From NCBI GenBank assembly GCA_017447865.1, contig JAFSMO010000016.1, positions 62,001 to 126,000 of the forward strand: DNA of 64,000 nucleotides, in the 5' to 3' direction. Positions 8,754 to 17,407 of this stretch are shown piece by piece (the first letter of the stretch is position 1; each line of letters begins with the position of its first letter). Both the position numbers and the translations under genes were made by a program. The notes under the pieces were generated by a model, which did no database searches, was not told the DNA's origin, and saw only the letters and a list, made by a program, of their open reading frames with translations. Source of the DNA: Thermoguttaceae bacterium (GTDB lineage: Bacteria; Planctomycetota; Planctomycetia; Pirellulales; Thermoguttaceae).

Positions 8754-10979
8754 TCACATGGATTTCAAAAACTCTTCGTTGTTTGGGGTTTTCCCAAGCC
8801 GTTTCGTCAGCATTTCCATCGCGCTGACGGGGTTCAAATCCGCCAGAAAACTGCGCAGCTTGGTGATCGCTTGGAACTCGTCCGGCGTGCGTAGCATTTC
8901 CTCCCGGTGCGTTCCGCTTTGGTTCACGTCGATCGCGGGCCAGACTTTCTGCTCGGCCAGACGTTGATCCAGCACGATTTCCAGATTCCCGGTTCCTTTG
9001 AACTCTTCGTAAATCGCGTTTTCCAGCGGGTCTTCCGTTTCATTGGTCAGAGCGGCAAGAATCGTCAGGGAGCCACCCTCCTCCAACGCTCTGGCCGCAG
9101 TCAAAAATCCTCTCGGACTCTGAATCATCCCATTAAACGCCACATCCATCGGATGCCCCATCTGACCTTCCAGATGCCACACGCGCGCCAGACTCGTCAG
9201 AGAATCGATCAGGATCAGGACGTTCTGTCCAAATTCGACCATCCGCTTCGCCTTTTCCAGCACCATGTCCGCGACCTGAATGTGACGCAGAGCCGGCTCG
9301 TCCGTTGTGGAGCTTACGACTTCGCAGTTCAAGCCCTTCAGCTGGTTGCGCAGTGCTTCAACCTCCTCGCTCTTTTCATCCACCGAGAGGAGAAAAACAT
9401 ACAGATCGGGGTAGTTTTTCAGCGCTGCGCTGGCGATTTTCGTCAGGAGCGTCGTTTTGCCAGACCCTTCCGGCCCGACGATCAAACCTCGCTGGCCAAA
9501 ACCGATCGGCGAAACCAGATCCAGAACGCGCGTTTCGATTTCCTTCTCCCCGCACTCGAGTTTCATCGGGTACGTGGGATGCATCGGCGTCAGTTCCTCG
9601 AACAGTTTACGGTGCCGGAATTCGTTCGGATCCCGGAAATTGATCGCCTCCACACGCAAAAGCGCGAAGTACCGCTCGTTTTCCTTCGGCGGGCGGATCT
9701 GACCGGAAACGCACGAGCCGTTGCGCAGACCAAAGCGGCGGATCTGGCTCGGCGAGACGTAAATGTCGTCCGGGCAGGACAGGTAATTGTACTCGGTGCT
9801 GCGGAGGAAGCCGAACCCGTCCGGCAAAATTTCCAGTGTTCCTTCGCCGTAAAGCAGGCCGTTGAGTTTGATTTTCTCCTTGATGATGCTGAAGATCAGA
9901 TCCTGTTTCCGAACCGAGTCTTCATCCGGGATCCCGATCTCAAACCGGCGGGCCTCCGCGATGAGCTCCTGAATGGAAAGCTGCTGGAGCCGGCCGACCG
10001 TCGCGTCCTGAAGGAGCATTTCGGGCATTTTTTCGTCTTCGGGTCGATGCCCACGGCTCATTTCCTCGGCCAATTCTTCCGCCAGGGAGAGCGGTTCTTT
10101 GTGGAAACGCGGCTCTTTCAACTCGGGAAATGCCGGATTGAACTGGCTGTACCCCTCCGTATTGCCGCGCCGGTACGGACGATTAAAGCCTCTGCGCCCG
10201 TAATTTCCGCCGTCGTTCGGCCGGTTTCCGTCATTTCTCCAGCCGCGGTTTTCACGGAAGCCGGGATTCTCACGGCCGTAACCGGGATTTTCGCGATTAC
10301 CGCCATCATAGCCGCCGTAGGGTCTGCGAGGCGGACGCGGGCCACGAGAGTCGTAGCCTCCGTAATTCCGGGGCCCATCCATTGGCTGGAAATTCCCTGA
10401 GTCGCTGTAGTAGCCGCGCTTTCCGTACCCACCCTGAGGCCGCCCCTGAACGCGGCCGTCGCGATCGTAACCTCCTGACCGCCGGTAATTGCCAAACCCG
10501 GCGTCATTCCGGGCTGAGGGGGAATCGGAAAAACCCTGCCGCTCGGGAAAATCAGGCGCGGAAGAAAAACGTTCCTCTGGAACCGGGGGATCATTGGGGG
10601 AATTTTCAGGGGTTTTATTCGGAGAATTATTCGTTGAATCGAGTTCATCGTCCATTCCCAGACCGCTCCCAAAGGCAGAACGGGACCGATTGCGCGAATA
10701 TCCCCCCGAAAAACGGGAAAATGAACTCACGCCGCGGGGCTGAACCGGGTCATTGGGAACAGAAAGACGCGAACTGATGAACGGCCGCTCACGAATAATA
10801 CGCCGCTGACCGTCCATTTCCTGAAGAGGATCTAAGGCGTCCTGCGTCGGGCCATCTTCTTGATTCCCCGAAAGGTTTTCGGGCTGGCGGGGTTCTTCCT
10901 GATTGGGTTTTGCGGACTCGTTTTTGTTCTGGTCCGGCGGGATTGGCGGGTTCTCGCCTGAAAAGGAACTTGCGGACAT
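8754..10979 (-). CDS. rho: Transcription termination factor Rho, divergent, with long N-terminal RGN-rich region
   Basis: Rho is a hexameric RNA-dependent ATPase that ends transcription. Residues 1 to about 320 are low-complexity and rich in Gly, Arg, Asn, Tyr and Pro, a likely disordered RNA-binding region. A Rho N-terminal helical/cold-shock RNA-binding part follows (about 340-450), then the ATPase core. The P-loop is GPEGSGKTT (502-510), the acidic pair D534-E535 is kept and the Walker B Asp is D592. Several positions that are near-invariant in E. coli-type Rho differ: His691 stands where the arginine finger (R366) is expected, Lys678 for R353, Trp680 for F355, Ser596 for R269, and the Q-loop and R-loop are altered. 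The ATG at 10979 is preferred over an upstream GTG because AGGAG lies 8 nt before it. Confidence 0.9.
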   Translation of the reverse strand: MSASSFSGENPPIPPDQNKNESAKPNQEEPRQPENLSGNQEDGPTQDALDPLQEMDGQRRIIRERPFISSRLSVPNDPVQPRGVSSFSRFSGGYSRNRSRSAFGSGLGMDDELDSTNNSPNKTPENSPNDPPVPEERFSSAPDFPERQGFSDSPSARNDAGFGNYRRSGGYDRDGRVQGRPQGGYGKRGYYSDSGNFQPMDGPRNYGGYDSRGPRPPRRPYGGYDGGNRENPGYGRENPGFRENRGWRNDGNRPNDGGNYGRRGFNRPYRRGNTEGYSQFNPAFPELKEPRFHKEPLSLAEELAEEMSRGHRPEDEKMPEMLLQDATVGRLQQLSIQELIAEARRFEIGIPDEDSVRKQDLIFSIIKEKIKLNGLLYGEGTLEILPDGFGFLRSTEYNYLSCPDDIYVSPSQIRRFGLRNGSCVSGQIRPPKENERYFALLRVEAINFRDPNEFRHRKLFEELTPMHPTYPMKLECGEKEIETRVLDLVSPIGFGQRGLIVGPEGSGKTTLLTKIASAALKNYPDLYVFLLSVDEKSEEVEALRNQLKGLNCEVVSSTTDEPALRHIQVADMVLEKAKRMVEFGQNVLILIDSLTSLARVWHLEGQMGHPMDVAFNGMIQSPRGFLTAARALEEGGSLTILAALTNETEDPLENAIYEEFKGTGNLEIVLDQRLAEQKVWPAIDVNQSGTHREEMLRTPDEFQAITKLRSFLADLNPVSAMEMLTKRLGKTPNNEEFLKSM

Positions 10980-11094
10980 GATGAAGACTCCTGAAAAGTA
11001 CTGCTTTGTGTCAGATTGGAAAAGGGACACAAAAAAGGGTGGGTGGGATCTACGAAAAGGTCTGATTTACAAACTTTTCTCTGAAGTTCATTCT

Positions 11095-11123
11095 AATATA
11101 CACTAAATTCAGAGAAATTTCAA
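11095..11123 (-). promoter_or_regulatory. Sigma70-type promoter for rho
   Basis: Read on the minus strand, TTGAAA (11118-11123) and TATATT (11095-11100) are 17 bp apart. The distance to the rho start at 10979 leaves an untranslated leader of roughly 110 nt. Long rho leaders are used for autoregulation in other bacteria; that is only a possibility here. Confidence 0.65.
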
Positions 11124-11140
11124 GTGGTTCTTTTAAAATT

Positions 11141-11247
11141 TCAAAAAACCGGCAAAAATTTTTTGGAAATTTTGCCGGTTAAGGAGTTTTTTTAATGAAA
11201 AAGCATCACAAAATTTTGTGGGGACGGCGTTTTCGTCCCGTCCCCAC
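11141..11247 (-). terminator. serA terminator, two hairpins
   Basis: Read on the minus strand after the serA stop, a 10-bp stem (11238-11247 with 11218-11227) comes first. An 11-bp stem (11170-11180 with 11147-11157) follows and leads directly into TTTTTT (11141-11146). The second is a typical rho-independent terminator. It insulates rho from serA read-through. Confidence 0.8.
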
Positions 11248-11260
11248 CGTCTGAAAAGGA

Positions 11261-12880
11261 TTACAGCCAGGCCGGAAGCTCATTCGCCGCCGGGAGGGAC
11301 ACGCACATGACTTTCGTCACTCCATTAACCTTCTGAAGCTCACTCAGAGCCGCGACCGGCGGAATGGAGTCGAGACCCCAGACGCCCAGCGCTTTGCTGG
11401 TCTGGTTCGTCGCGGTGCTGACGGAGAGCTGTTCAATATTTACGTTGTTACGGCCAAAAATGTTCCCGACCGCGCCAATAATTCCCGGAACATTTTCGTG
11501 CAGGAACAGGCAGAGGTTTCCGTCGAGGAATGCCTCAAGACGGAATTCGTTGACCTGGACCAGACGCGGCATGCGGTTACCGAACAGCGTGCCAGCCAGC
11601 GTGGTCGTTCCGGTGTCACTCGTGACTTCGATCGAGATCAGCGAGCTGAACGTTCCGGATTCGTTCGATTTGTTCTCGACCACTTCAATGCCGCGTTCCT
11701 TCAGGAGCATGCGGGCGTTGATGATGTTCGACTCGCCGCCCGTCGCGTTGGAAAGAAGCCCAGCGGCAAACGCGCCGGTGACAAGCGACGTGACTTTCTG
11801 GGCGATCTCGCCGCGGTAGGAAATCGAGCACTTGGAGATCCGGCCCTTTTCAATCTGCGAAGCGGCCAGACCCAGGCGCCACGCCAGAGCCAGCGAGCCG
11901 CGCATTTCGTTGAGGGTTTTGCCGTCCAGCGGAGCCATGTTCACGGCCGACTTGATCGTTCCGGTCGTGAAGTAGTCGATCAGAAGCTCAACGGCTTCCA
12001 GAGCGACGTTTTTCTGGGCTTCGGTCGTGCTGGCGCCGAGGTGCGGAGTGCAGAGGACGTTTTTGCGGCCGAAAAGCGGGTTTTCCGTGCACGGCTCGGT
12101 CGGGTAAACGTCCAGCGCGACGCCGGCGAGGTGACCACTGTCGAGCCCTTCGACCAGAGCGGCTTCGTCGTAAATCCCACCGCGGGCGCAGTTGATCAGG
12201 CGGGCGCCCTTCGGAAGCATTTTGATTTCATCAAAGGAGATCATTCCGCGCGTCTCGTCGGTCAGCGGCGTGTGGACCGTCAGGAAGTCGCAGAACGGCA
12301 GCATTTCGCGGTAAGACGAGAACATTTTGATCCCGAGCTTTTCAGCCATCGCATCGGAGAGGAAGGGGTCGTAACCGACCAGATTCATTTCCATGGCGCG
12401 GGCGCGGACGGCGATCGTCTGACCAATACGGCCCAGACCGATGATCCCGAGCGTCTTGCCAGCGAGCTGGGAGCCGGTGAACTGTTTTTTGTCCCAGCGA
12501 CCTTCCGCCAGAGACTGGTTGGCCGGAGCGACGAAACGGGTCAGGCCGAACATCAGCGCCAGAGCGTGTTCCGCGGTGGAGATCGTGTTTCCGCTCGGCG
12601 TGTTCATGACGATCATGCCCTGACGGGTCGCCATGGTTTTGTCGATGTTATCGGTCCCGACGCCAGCGCGGGCGATGGCTTTCAGACGGGTATTCCCTTC
12701 CAGAATGTCGGCCGTCAGCTTCACGCCGCTGCGACAGATCGCGCCGTCGAATTCCATCAGAGTGTTGCGAAGTTCTTCGCCTTTCAAGCCGGTTTTCACT
12801 TCATATTCGATGCCGGGAGCGGCTTCCAGAAGATCCAAACCATCCTGCGAAATCGAGTCAAGTACGACGATTCTAGCCAT
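11261..12880 (-). CDS. serA: D-3-phosphoglycerate dehydrogenase, long ACT form
   Basis: Oxidises 3-phosphoglycerate to 3-phosphohydroxypyruvate, the first step of serine synthesis. The 539 residues match the long SerA type: catalytic and NAD-binding domains (GLGRIGQTIA at about 146-155, NCARGGI, HLGAST), then the intervening ASB domain, and a C-terminal ACT domain (FLHENVPGIIGAVGNIFG) that usually binds serine for feedback control. The ribosome-binding site AAAGGAG lies 7 nt before the ATG. The gene stands alone with its own terminator. A perfect 12-bp palindrome lies about 45 bp upstream. Confidence 0.96.
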   Translation of the reverse strand: MARIVVLDSISQDGLDLLEAAPGIEYEVKTGLKGEELRNTLMEFDGAICRSGVKLTADILEGNTRLKAIARAGVGTDNIDKTMATRQGMIVMNTPSGNTISTAEHALALMFGLTRFVAPANQSLAEGRWDKKQFTGSQLAGKTLGIIGLGRIGQTIAVRARAMEMNLVGYDPFLSDAMAEKLGIKMFSSYREMLPFCDFLTVHTPLTDETRGMISFDEIKMLPKGARLINCARGGIYDEAALVEGLDSGHLAGVALDVYPTEPCTENPLFGRKNVLCTPHLGASTTEAQKNVALEAVELLIDYFTTGTIKSAVNMAPLDGKTLNEMRGSLALAWRLGLAASQIEKGRISKCSISYRGEIAQKVTSLVTGAFAAGLLSNATGGESNIINARMLLKERGIEVVENKSNESGTFSSLISIEVTSDTGTTTLAGTLFGNRMPRLVQVNEFRLEAFLDGNLCLFLHENVPGIIGAVGNIFGRNNVNIEQLSVSTATNQTSKALGVWGLDSIPPVAALSELQKVNGVTKVMCVSLPAANELPAWL

Positions 12881-12925
12881 TTCAAACTCTCCTTTGTTTA
12901 AAAAGATGATGAGGGAAAAAGTCCT

Positions 12926-12937
12926 AATACGCGTATT
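12926..12937. promoter_or_regulatory. Perfect 12-bp palindrome upstream of serA
   Basis: The palindrome aatacgcgtatt lies between divergent serA (minus) and the glycoside hydrolase operon (plus), 46 bp from the serA start. Its position suits an operator, but no matching regulator is known from this window. Confidence 0.3.
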
Positions 12938-13034
12938 CTACTCTTTTTTTCAAACGGCGCAAGCCCCCCCCCGCCCATTTTGATAGAAAAATATCGATTT
13001 AATAAAAAAAAGTTCCTTTTGGGGTGGGAAATGG

Positions 13035-13063
13035 TTGACAGAGTGCCCGGTTTGGTTTATAAT
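13035..13063 (+). promoter_or_regulatory. Consensus sigma70 promoter of the glycoside hydrolase operon
   Basis: TTGACA (13035-13040) and TATAAT (13058-13063) are both perfect consensus and 17 bp apart. The first 18 bases from the -35 box match those of the promoter at 55183 at 15 of 18 positions. Confidence 0.85.
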
Positions 13064-13112
13064 TCAGGGAGTTTATTAATTTAAAGGAGTCTTTTTTTTC
13101 AGAAAGGTTTTT

Positions 13113-14591
13113 ATGGACCGCCGCGTTTTTCTCAGTTTGCTCACCTTCCTTCCGTCTCTTCGGGCCTTCGCGGAGCCGATGCTCGACTACACGCACGACC
13201 GCGTTCAGACCACGCTCGACCCGGGTTTCACGCGCATCGGGACCGTCAAGCCGCGCTCGGCTCGTGAGGTCGGGCCTTCCAATCTCGCCATCGGGTGCGA
13301 AATGCTCCCGCGCGATTACGGTGACTTCGAGCAGTTCAAAGAGTACATTCCGCCGCTCGGGCTGGCCCGGATCCGCCTGCACGCCGGCTGGGCGAAAATT
13401 GAAAAGGAGCGCGGCGTTTACGACTTCGAGTGGCTCGACCGCCAGGTGAACTACCTGCTCGAAAACGGGCTGGAGCCGCTTCTGGAAACGTCCTACGGGA
13501 ACAGCATTTACCCCGGCGGGGGCGGGCCATCGCTTTCGGATGGTTTGCCGCACGGTGAAGATGCTCTGGCCGCGTGGGACCGTTACGTCGATGAACTGTC
13601 GCAGCACTACGCGCACATCAAAAACTGGTCGTGCTGGAACGAGCCCAATAATAAAAAGGAGAACACGCCGGAAATGGTCGCGGAGAATAATATTCGGACC
13701 GCGCGGATCATCCGCAAAAATATTCCCGACGCGAAAATCGCCGGGCTGGTGATCTCCTGGGCGAATATTCCGTTCACGCAGAAATATTTGGAAGTTTTGA
13801 AGACGCAGGACGCGCTGGGGCTTTTCGAGTGGATGATCTACCACGACTACCGCGTGAATCCGGACGAGTGCTACCCGACCGTGGAAAAATGGGTCGAGCT
13901 CGTTCATTCGTACGCGCCGGAAATGCGCATCTGGAACGGAGAGTCCGGCGCGACTTCCGACCCGCACTACTCGCACCCGATCTCCTCCGGGAAGTGGAAC
14001 ACGGAACTGACCCAGTGCAAGTGGAACGCGCGGCGCCTGATCGGTGACCTGGGGCACGGCTGGGAGTCGCTCCTCTTCACGTTCTACGACCCGGCCTACG
14101 ACCACCCGGAACGTTACACGCATAAAGTCGACCCGCTCTGGATCCGCACGCGGAATGACCGTTTCATGAAACGGATGGGGCTGATCAAGTGCAACGAGGA
14201 CTTCAAGGTCCTGAAAGTGAAGCCGGCGTACTACTCGACGCAGAACATCGCGACGATTTTCGACTCGCGTCTGGAAGCGGCTCCGATCGACGCGGAACTC
14301 CGCTGCGACGCGCGCCTCCGGGCGATCTACACGTTCCGGCAAAAAGAGACGAATTTCCCGCTGATCGCGTACTGGGACGCCAGTTCCAACCCCGAAAACT
14401 CGAACGCGACTCGCCCCGCCGAGGTCGTGGTGAAAGGCGTGACGTTCCAGGAGCCGGTCTGGGTCGATGTGATCTCCGGCGCGATTTACGAAATCCCCGC
14501 CGATGCGGTCGTGGCGAGCGACGGCGCGGTGACGTTCAAGGTCCCGGTGTACGACGCGCCGGGGATCATCGGCGAGAAAAAAATGTTTTGA
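13113..14591 (+). CDS. Secreted glycoside hydrolase, TIM-barrel clan A type
   Basis: A 492-residue exported enzyme likely to cleave a plant or host polysaccharide. An N-terminal signal peptide (MDRRVFLSLLTFLPSLRAFA) is followed by a TIM barrel. The two clan GH-A glutamates are visible: acid/base Glu177 in WNEPN and probable nucleophile Glu277 in WNGESGA. The layout is closest to GH39-like or GH5-like enzymes; the substrate cannot be told. GAAAGG at 13102 lies 5 nt before the ATG. It is the first gene of an operon with a DUF4838 protein and a Gfo/Idh oxidoreductase, under a consensus promoter. Confidence 0.82.
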   Translation: MDRRVFLSLLTFLPSLRAFAEPMLDYTHDRVQTTLDPGFTRIGTVKPRSAREVGPSNLAIGCEMLPRDYGDFEQFKEYIPPLGLARIRLHAGWAKIEKERGVYDFEWLDRQVNYLLENGLEPLLETSYGNSIYPGGGGPSLSDGLPHGEDALAAWDRYVDELSQHYAHIKNWSCWNEPNNKKENTPEMVAENNIRTARIIRKNIPDAKIAGLVISWANIPFTQKYLEVLKTQDALGLFEWMIYHDYRVNPDECYPTVEKWVELVHSYAPEMRIWNGESGATSDPHYSHPISSGKWNTELTQCKWNARRLIGDLGHGWESLLFTFYDPAYDHPERYTHKVDPLWIRTRNDRFMKRMGLIKCNEDFKVLKVKPAYYSTQNIATIFDSRLEAAPIDAELRCDARLRAIYTFRQKETNFPLIAYWDASSNPENSNATRPAEVVVKGVTFQEPVWVDVISGAIYEIPADAVVASDGAVTFKVPVYDAPGIIGEKKMF

Positions 14592-14613
14592 CCGAAAGAC
14601 TGAAAGACCGAAA
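14590..14613 (+). repeat. Three 8-nt tandem repeats in an operon spacer
   Basis: gaccgaaa, gactgaaa, gaccgaaa follow each other directly across and beyond the glycoside hydrolase stop codon. A similar gaaa-rich repeat lies in the next spacer (17340-17380). Confidence 0.5.
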
Positions 14614-14627
14614 GGCCGCAAAAAACC

Positions 14628-17330
14628 ATGAAAAAAGCCCACCTTTCCCACCTCACCTTTTCCCTCCTCGTTTTCATCCTTTCCGTCCTTCTGCACCCGG
14701 CGCTCCTCCAGGCGGGCACGGACTTTTTCCGGGACGGAAAGACGGACTGGACCGTGCGTCTGCTCCAGCCGGATGACGTGACGATCCGGCACGCCGGCGA
14801 GGAACTCCAGCGCGCGCTGAAGCTCATTTCCGGCGCGGATTTCCCGCTAACGGAGGACGCGAAACCCGCGGACCAGAATCAGAACCAGATCATCATCGGC
14901 GTTTCCCCCCAGCTGGCGCAAACGCCGGACCTCATCCAGATCGAAACCCGGGACGGAAATCTTTTCCTGACGGGCGGTTCGCCGCGCAGCGCACTCTACG
15001 CCGTTTACGAATTCCTGAGGGATGAACTGGGTGCACGGTGGCTCTGGCCCGGCGAGGACGGCGAGTTCCTGCCGAAACGCACCGCGTGGAGCCTCCCGAA
15101 GATCCACCGCTCGTTTGAGCCGCCGATCCGTTACCGCGGCTTCCACATGTGCGGGGACTGGTACCGAGTGGACGATTTTCACCTCTGGATGAGCCGGAAT
15201 CTGCTGAACAGTCACCGCCACGGAAACTGCAATTTCCCGGATCGGGAACGCGGTTTTTACCGGATCTACTCCAACCATAACGTATTCCCGCCGAAGGAAA
15301 ATTTCGAGACTCACCCGGAATACTACGCGCTGCGCAACGAGCGGCGGCTCAAGTGCCAGGTCTGCCTGAGCAGTCACGAGTGCGTGGTCGCCACGGCCGA
15401 CAAACTGACGGAGGAGCTGAAAAAACGCCCCGACGTGGACGTTTTGAGCCTCTTTTTGCCGGACAATCAGGAGTACTGCCAGTGCGAGGAGTGCGCGAAA
15501 AAGTCGGTTTCGACCGCGTTTTTCGACTTTTTCAACGAGCTGACCGACATTTTGAAGGAGCGCTTCCCGAATCTGCGCTTTGCGACGCTCGCTTACCAAG
15601 GATACTTGGAGGTCCCCGACCACCCGATCCGAAACGCCGAATTCATCGAAGTGGCGACGCACGGCCGGTGCAACGTCCACCTTTACGGCGACCCGGAGTG
15701 CGAGCGGAACGCCCGGCAGACCGCAGTGCTGAAACGCTGGAAGGAAACCGGCACGCCGATCGGGAATTACGCGTACGAGTACGACATTTTCTCGCACACG
15801 CACCTCTTTCTCCCGTTTTTCAGCGTTCTGGCCGACGTCGTGAAAATGAACCGCGAGCTCGGTTCCGTCGTTTGCCTTCCGGAAGTCAGCCTTTCCCCGC
15901 GAAGCGGCCCGGAGGAAAACGTGGGGACGTACGCGAATCGCGTCTCGCAGTACGTCATGGGTCGGCTGATGGTCGATCCGACGCTCGACTGGCGTGACGT
16001 TCTGCGCGACTACTGCGACTGCGCGTTCGGCCCCGCCTCGCCGTCCGTTTTCGAATATTTCGTGGCGCTCGACGCACGGTGGAACGAGCTGAAACTTCAC
16101 CGCGGGATCCTCGGCACACCGGTCGGTTTCGCGGAGGAGTTTCTCACGCCGGAAGTTTTGCAAAAGGCCGAAACGCTTCTGAACGCGGCGCAGGACCAGC
16201 TCGCCGGCGCGGCGGCTCTTCCCCTGGCGGAAAAAGAGCGTTTCCTGAAAAACGTTCAGCGCGAAATGATCCTCCTCGGCCACTGGAAGCAGTTCCTCAC
16301 CGACGAAGACCGCGCGGAGGCCGCCCTGACCGAAACCCCGGCCCAAAACCAGAAATTCAGCTGGACCCCCGACGGGATCACCGTCCAGAATCTGGAACTT
16401 CCCGCGGAGCTGGCCCTCACGACCGGCCAGGGGGGCGAAAAGTGGTTTTTCCGCGTCGAAGCCGACGGCACCAAATCCCAGTGGCGCGTGAGCGCGCTGG
16501 GCGTGCGCGAGACGTGGGCCCCAACCCCCGGCTGGGACTTCCGGAAAGACGGAAACTCCTGCAAAATGCGGATCCCGTTCGAGTCACTAACACTTGAAAA
16601 TCCGGTGACTCCCGGAACCCTCTGGCAGTTCAAACTGACCGAGGCGGGAAAATCCACGCCGGCCAACGCGCCTTGGGCGGGTTTTTCTTTCTCACGGGCC
16701 GCGCGGACCGGCCGGGAACTGGCGTACTGGACCGGGACCCTCGAGCGGGACGAGCCGACGCTGAAGCGCTTTTCCTCCTCCATGCGCGAGTGCGGCTGGG
16801 ACGTCCGCGTCGCCAAAACCGGCGAGGAATTCCTGAAACTCGACCCGGAGGTTTACTGGCTGCGCAATCCGTCCGCCGCGCAGAAACTCCTGCCCGAGTG
16901 CTGGGAGAAGATCCGCCGCGACGTGGAGGAAAACGGGAAACTGCTCGTCATCATTTCGTACACGAATTTCCCGCTCGAAAAGGCCCTGAACGACCCGACG
17001 TTTGCGGTCCGGATCGGCGGGATCGGCTCGACCTCGCTCCCGGAGCGCCGCTGCAACGGGCTGGTCGAGGATTCCTGGCTCCACACACCGTACGAACTGG
17101 AGGAAAGAGTCCGGAAATCCATCACGCCGGCGTACTGTCTGAACCTGGCCGAGCGCGAAAAATGGAGCGTTCTGGCCACGATGCCGAAAAGCTCGGCCGA
17201 GCTGGACGCGAAGCTGGACTACATCGCCCTGAGACCGTACGGACGCGGGGCCGTTCTGCTCCTGAGCGCGGACCCGTGGCTTCCGCTTCCCGAAATCCTG
17301 GAAAACCTGAACGAGTACCGGAAGAAATGA
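14628..17330 (+). CDS. Secreted DUF4838 protein with alpha-glucuronidase-like N-terminal region
   Basis: A 900-residue exported protein with a signal peptide (residues 1 to about 30, ending near LLQAG). Residues about 35-150 resemble the N-terminal fold of GH67/GH20-type enzymes (IIIGVSPQ, SALYAVYEFLRDELGARWLWPG). The central part is DUF4838-like, with a cysteine cluster in LPDNQEYCQCEECAKK near residue 285 that may bind metal. The C-terminal third adds a carbohydrate-binding-like beta-sandwich and a short alpha/beta part. DUF4838 proteins are common in planctomycete and lentisphaeral glycan clusters; enzyme activity is unproven. The gene follows the glycoside hydrolase by 36 bp. Confidence 0.8.
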   Translation: MKKAHLSHLTFSLLVFILSVLLHPALLQAGTDFFRDGKTDWTVRLLQPDDVTIRHAGEELQRALKLISGADFPLTEDAKPADQNQNQIIIGVSPQLAQTPDLIQIETRDGNLFLTGGSPRSALYAVYEFLRDELGARWLWPGEDGEFLPKRTAWSLPKIHRSFEPPIRYRGFHMCGDWYRVDDFHLWMSRNLLNSHRHGNCNFPDRERGFYRIYSNHNVFPPKENFETHPEYYALRNERRLKCQVCLSSHECVVATADKLTEELKKRPDVDVLSLFLPDNQEYCQCEECAKKSVSTAFFDFFNELTDILKERFPNLRFATLAYQGYLEVPDHPIRNAEFIEVATHGRCNVHLYGDPECERNARQTAVLKRWKETGTPIGNYAYEYDIFSHTHLFLPFFSVLADVVKMNRELGSVVCLPEVSLSPRSGPEENVGTYANRVSQYVMGRLMVDPTLDWRDVLRDYCDCAFGPASPSVFEYFVALDARWNELKLHRGILGTPVGFAEEFLTPEVLQKAETLLNAAQDQLAGAAALPLAEKERFLKNVQREMILLGHWKQFLTDEDRAEAALTETPAQNQKFSWTPDGITVQNLELPAELALTTGQGGEKWFFRVEADGTKSQWRVSALGVRETWAPTPGWDFRKDGNSCKMRIPFESLTLENPVTPGTLWQFKLTEAGKSTPANAPWAGFSFSRAARTGRELAYWTGTLERDEPTLKRFSSSMRECGWDVRVAKTGEEFLKLDPEVYWLRNPSAAQKLLPECWEKIRRDVEENGKLLVIISYTNFPLEKALNDPTFAVRIGGIGSTSLPERRCNGLVEDSWLHTPYELEERVRKSITPAYCLNLAEREKWSVLATMPKSSAELDAKLDYIALRPYGRGAVLLLSADPWLPLPEILENLNEYRKK

Positions 17331-17407
17331 GCGTTTCGGCGTTCCATCACCGAAAGACCAACGAAACTTAAACCAACGAAAAACCCAAGAATAGAAAGGA
17401 CCCACCC

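Noticed and set aside
8907..10400. A 497-codon plus-strand open frame opposite rho
   Set aside because: It lacks any recognisable domain and mirrors the rho coding sequence, which has clear motifs.
12999..14792. A 597-codon open frame on the minus strand opposite the glycoside hydrolase
   Set aside because: It is antisense to a gene with a signal peptide, active-site glutamates and a consensus promoter. Its Arg/Val/His-rich translation is the usual product of the opposite strand of GC-rich coding DNA.
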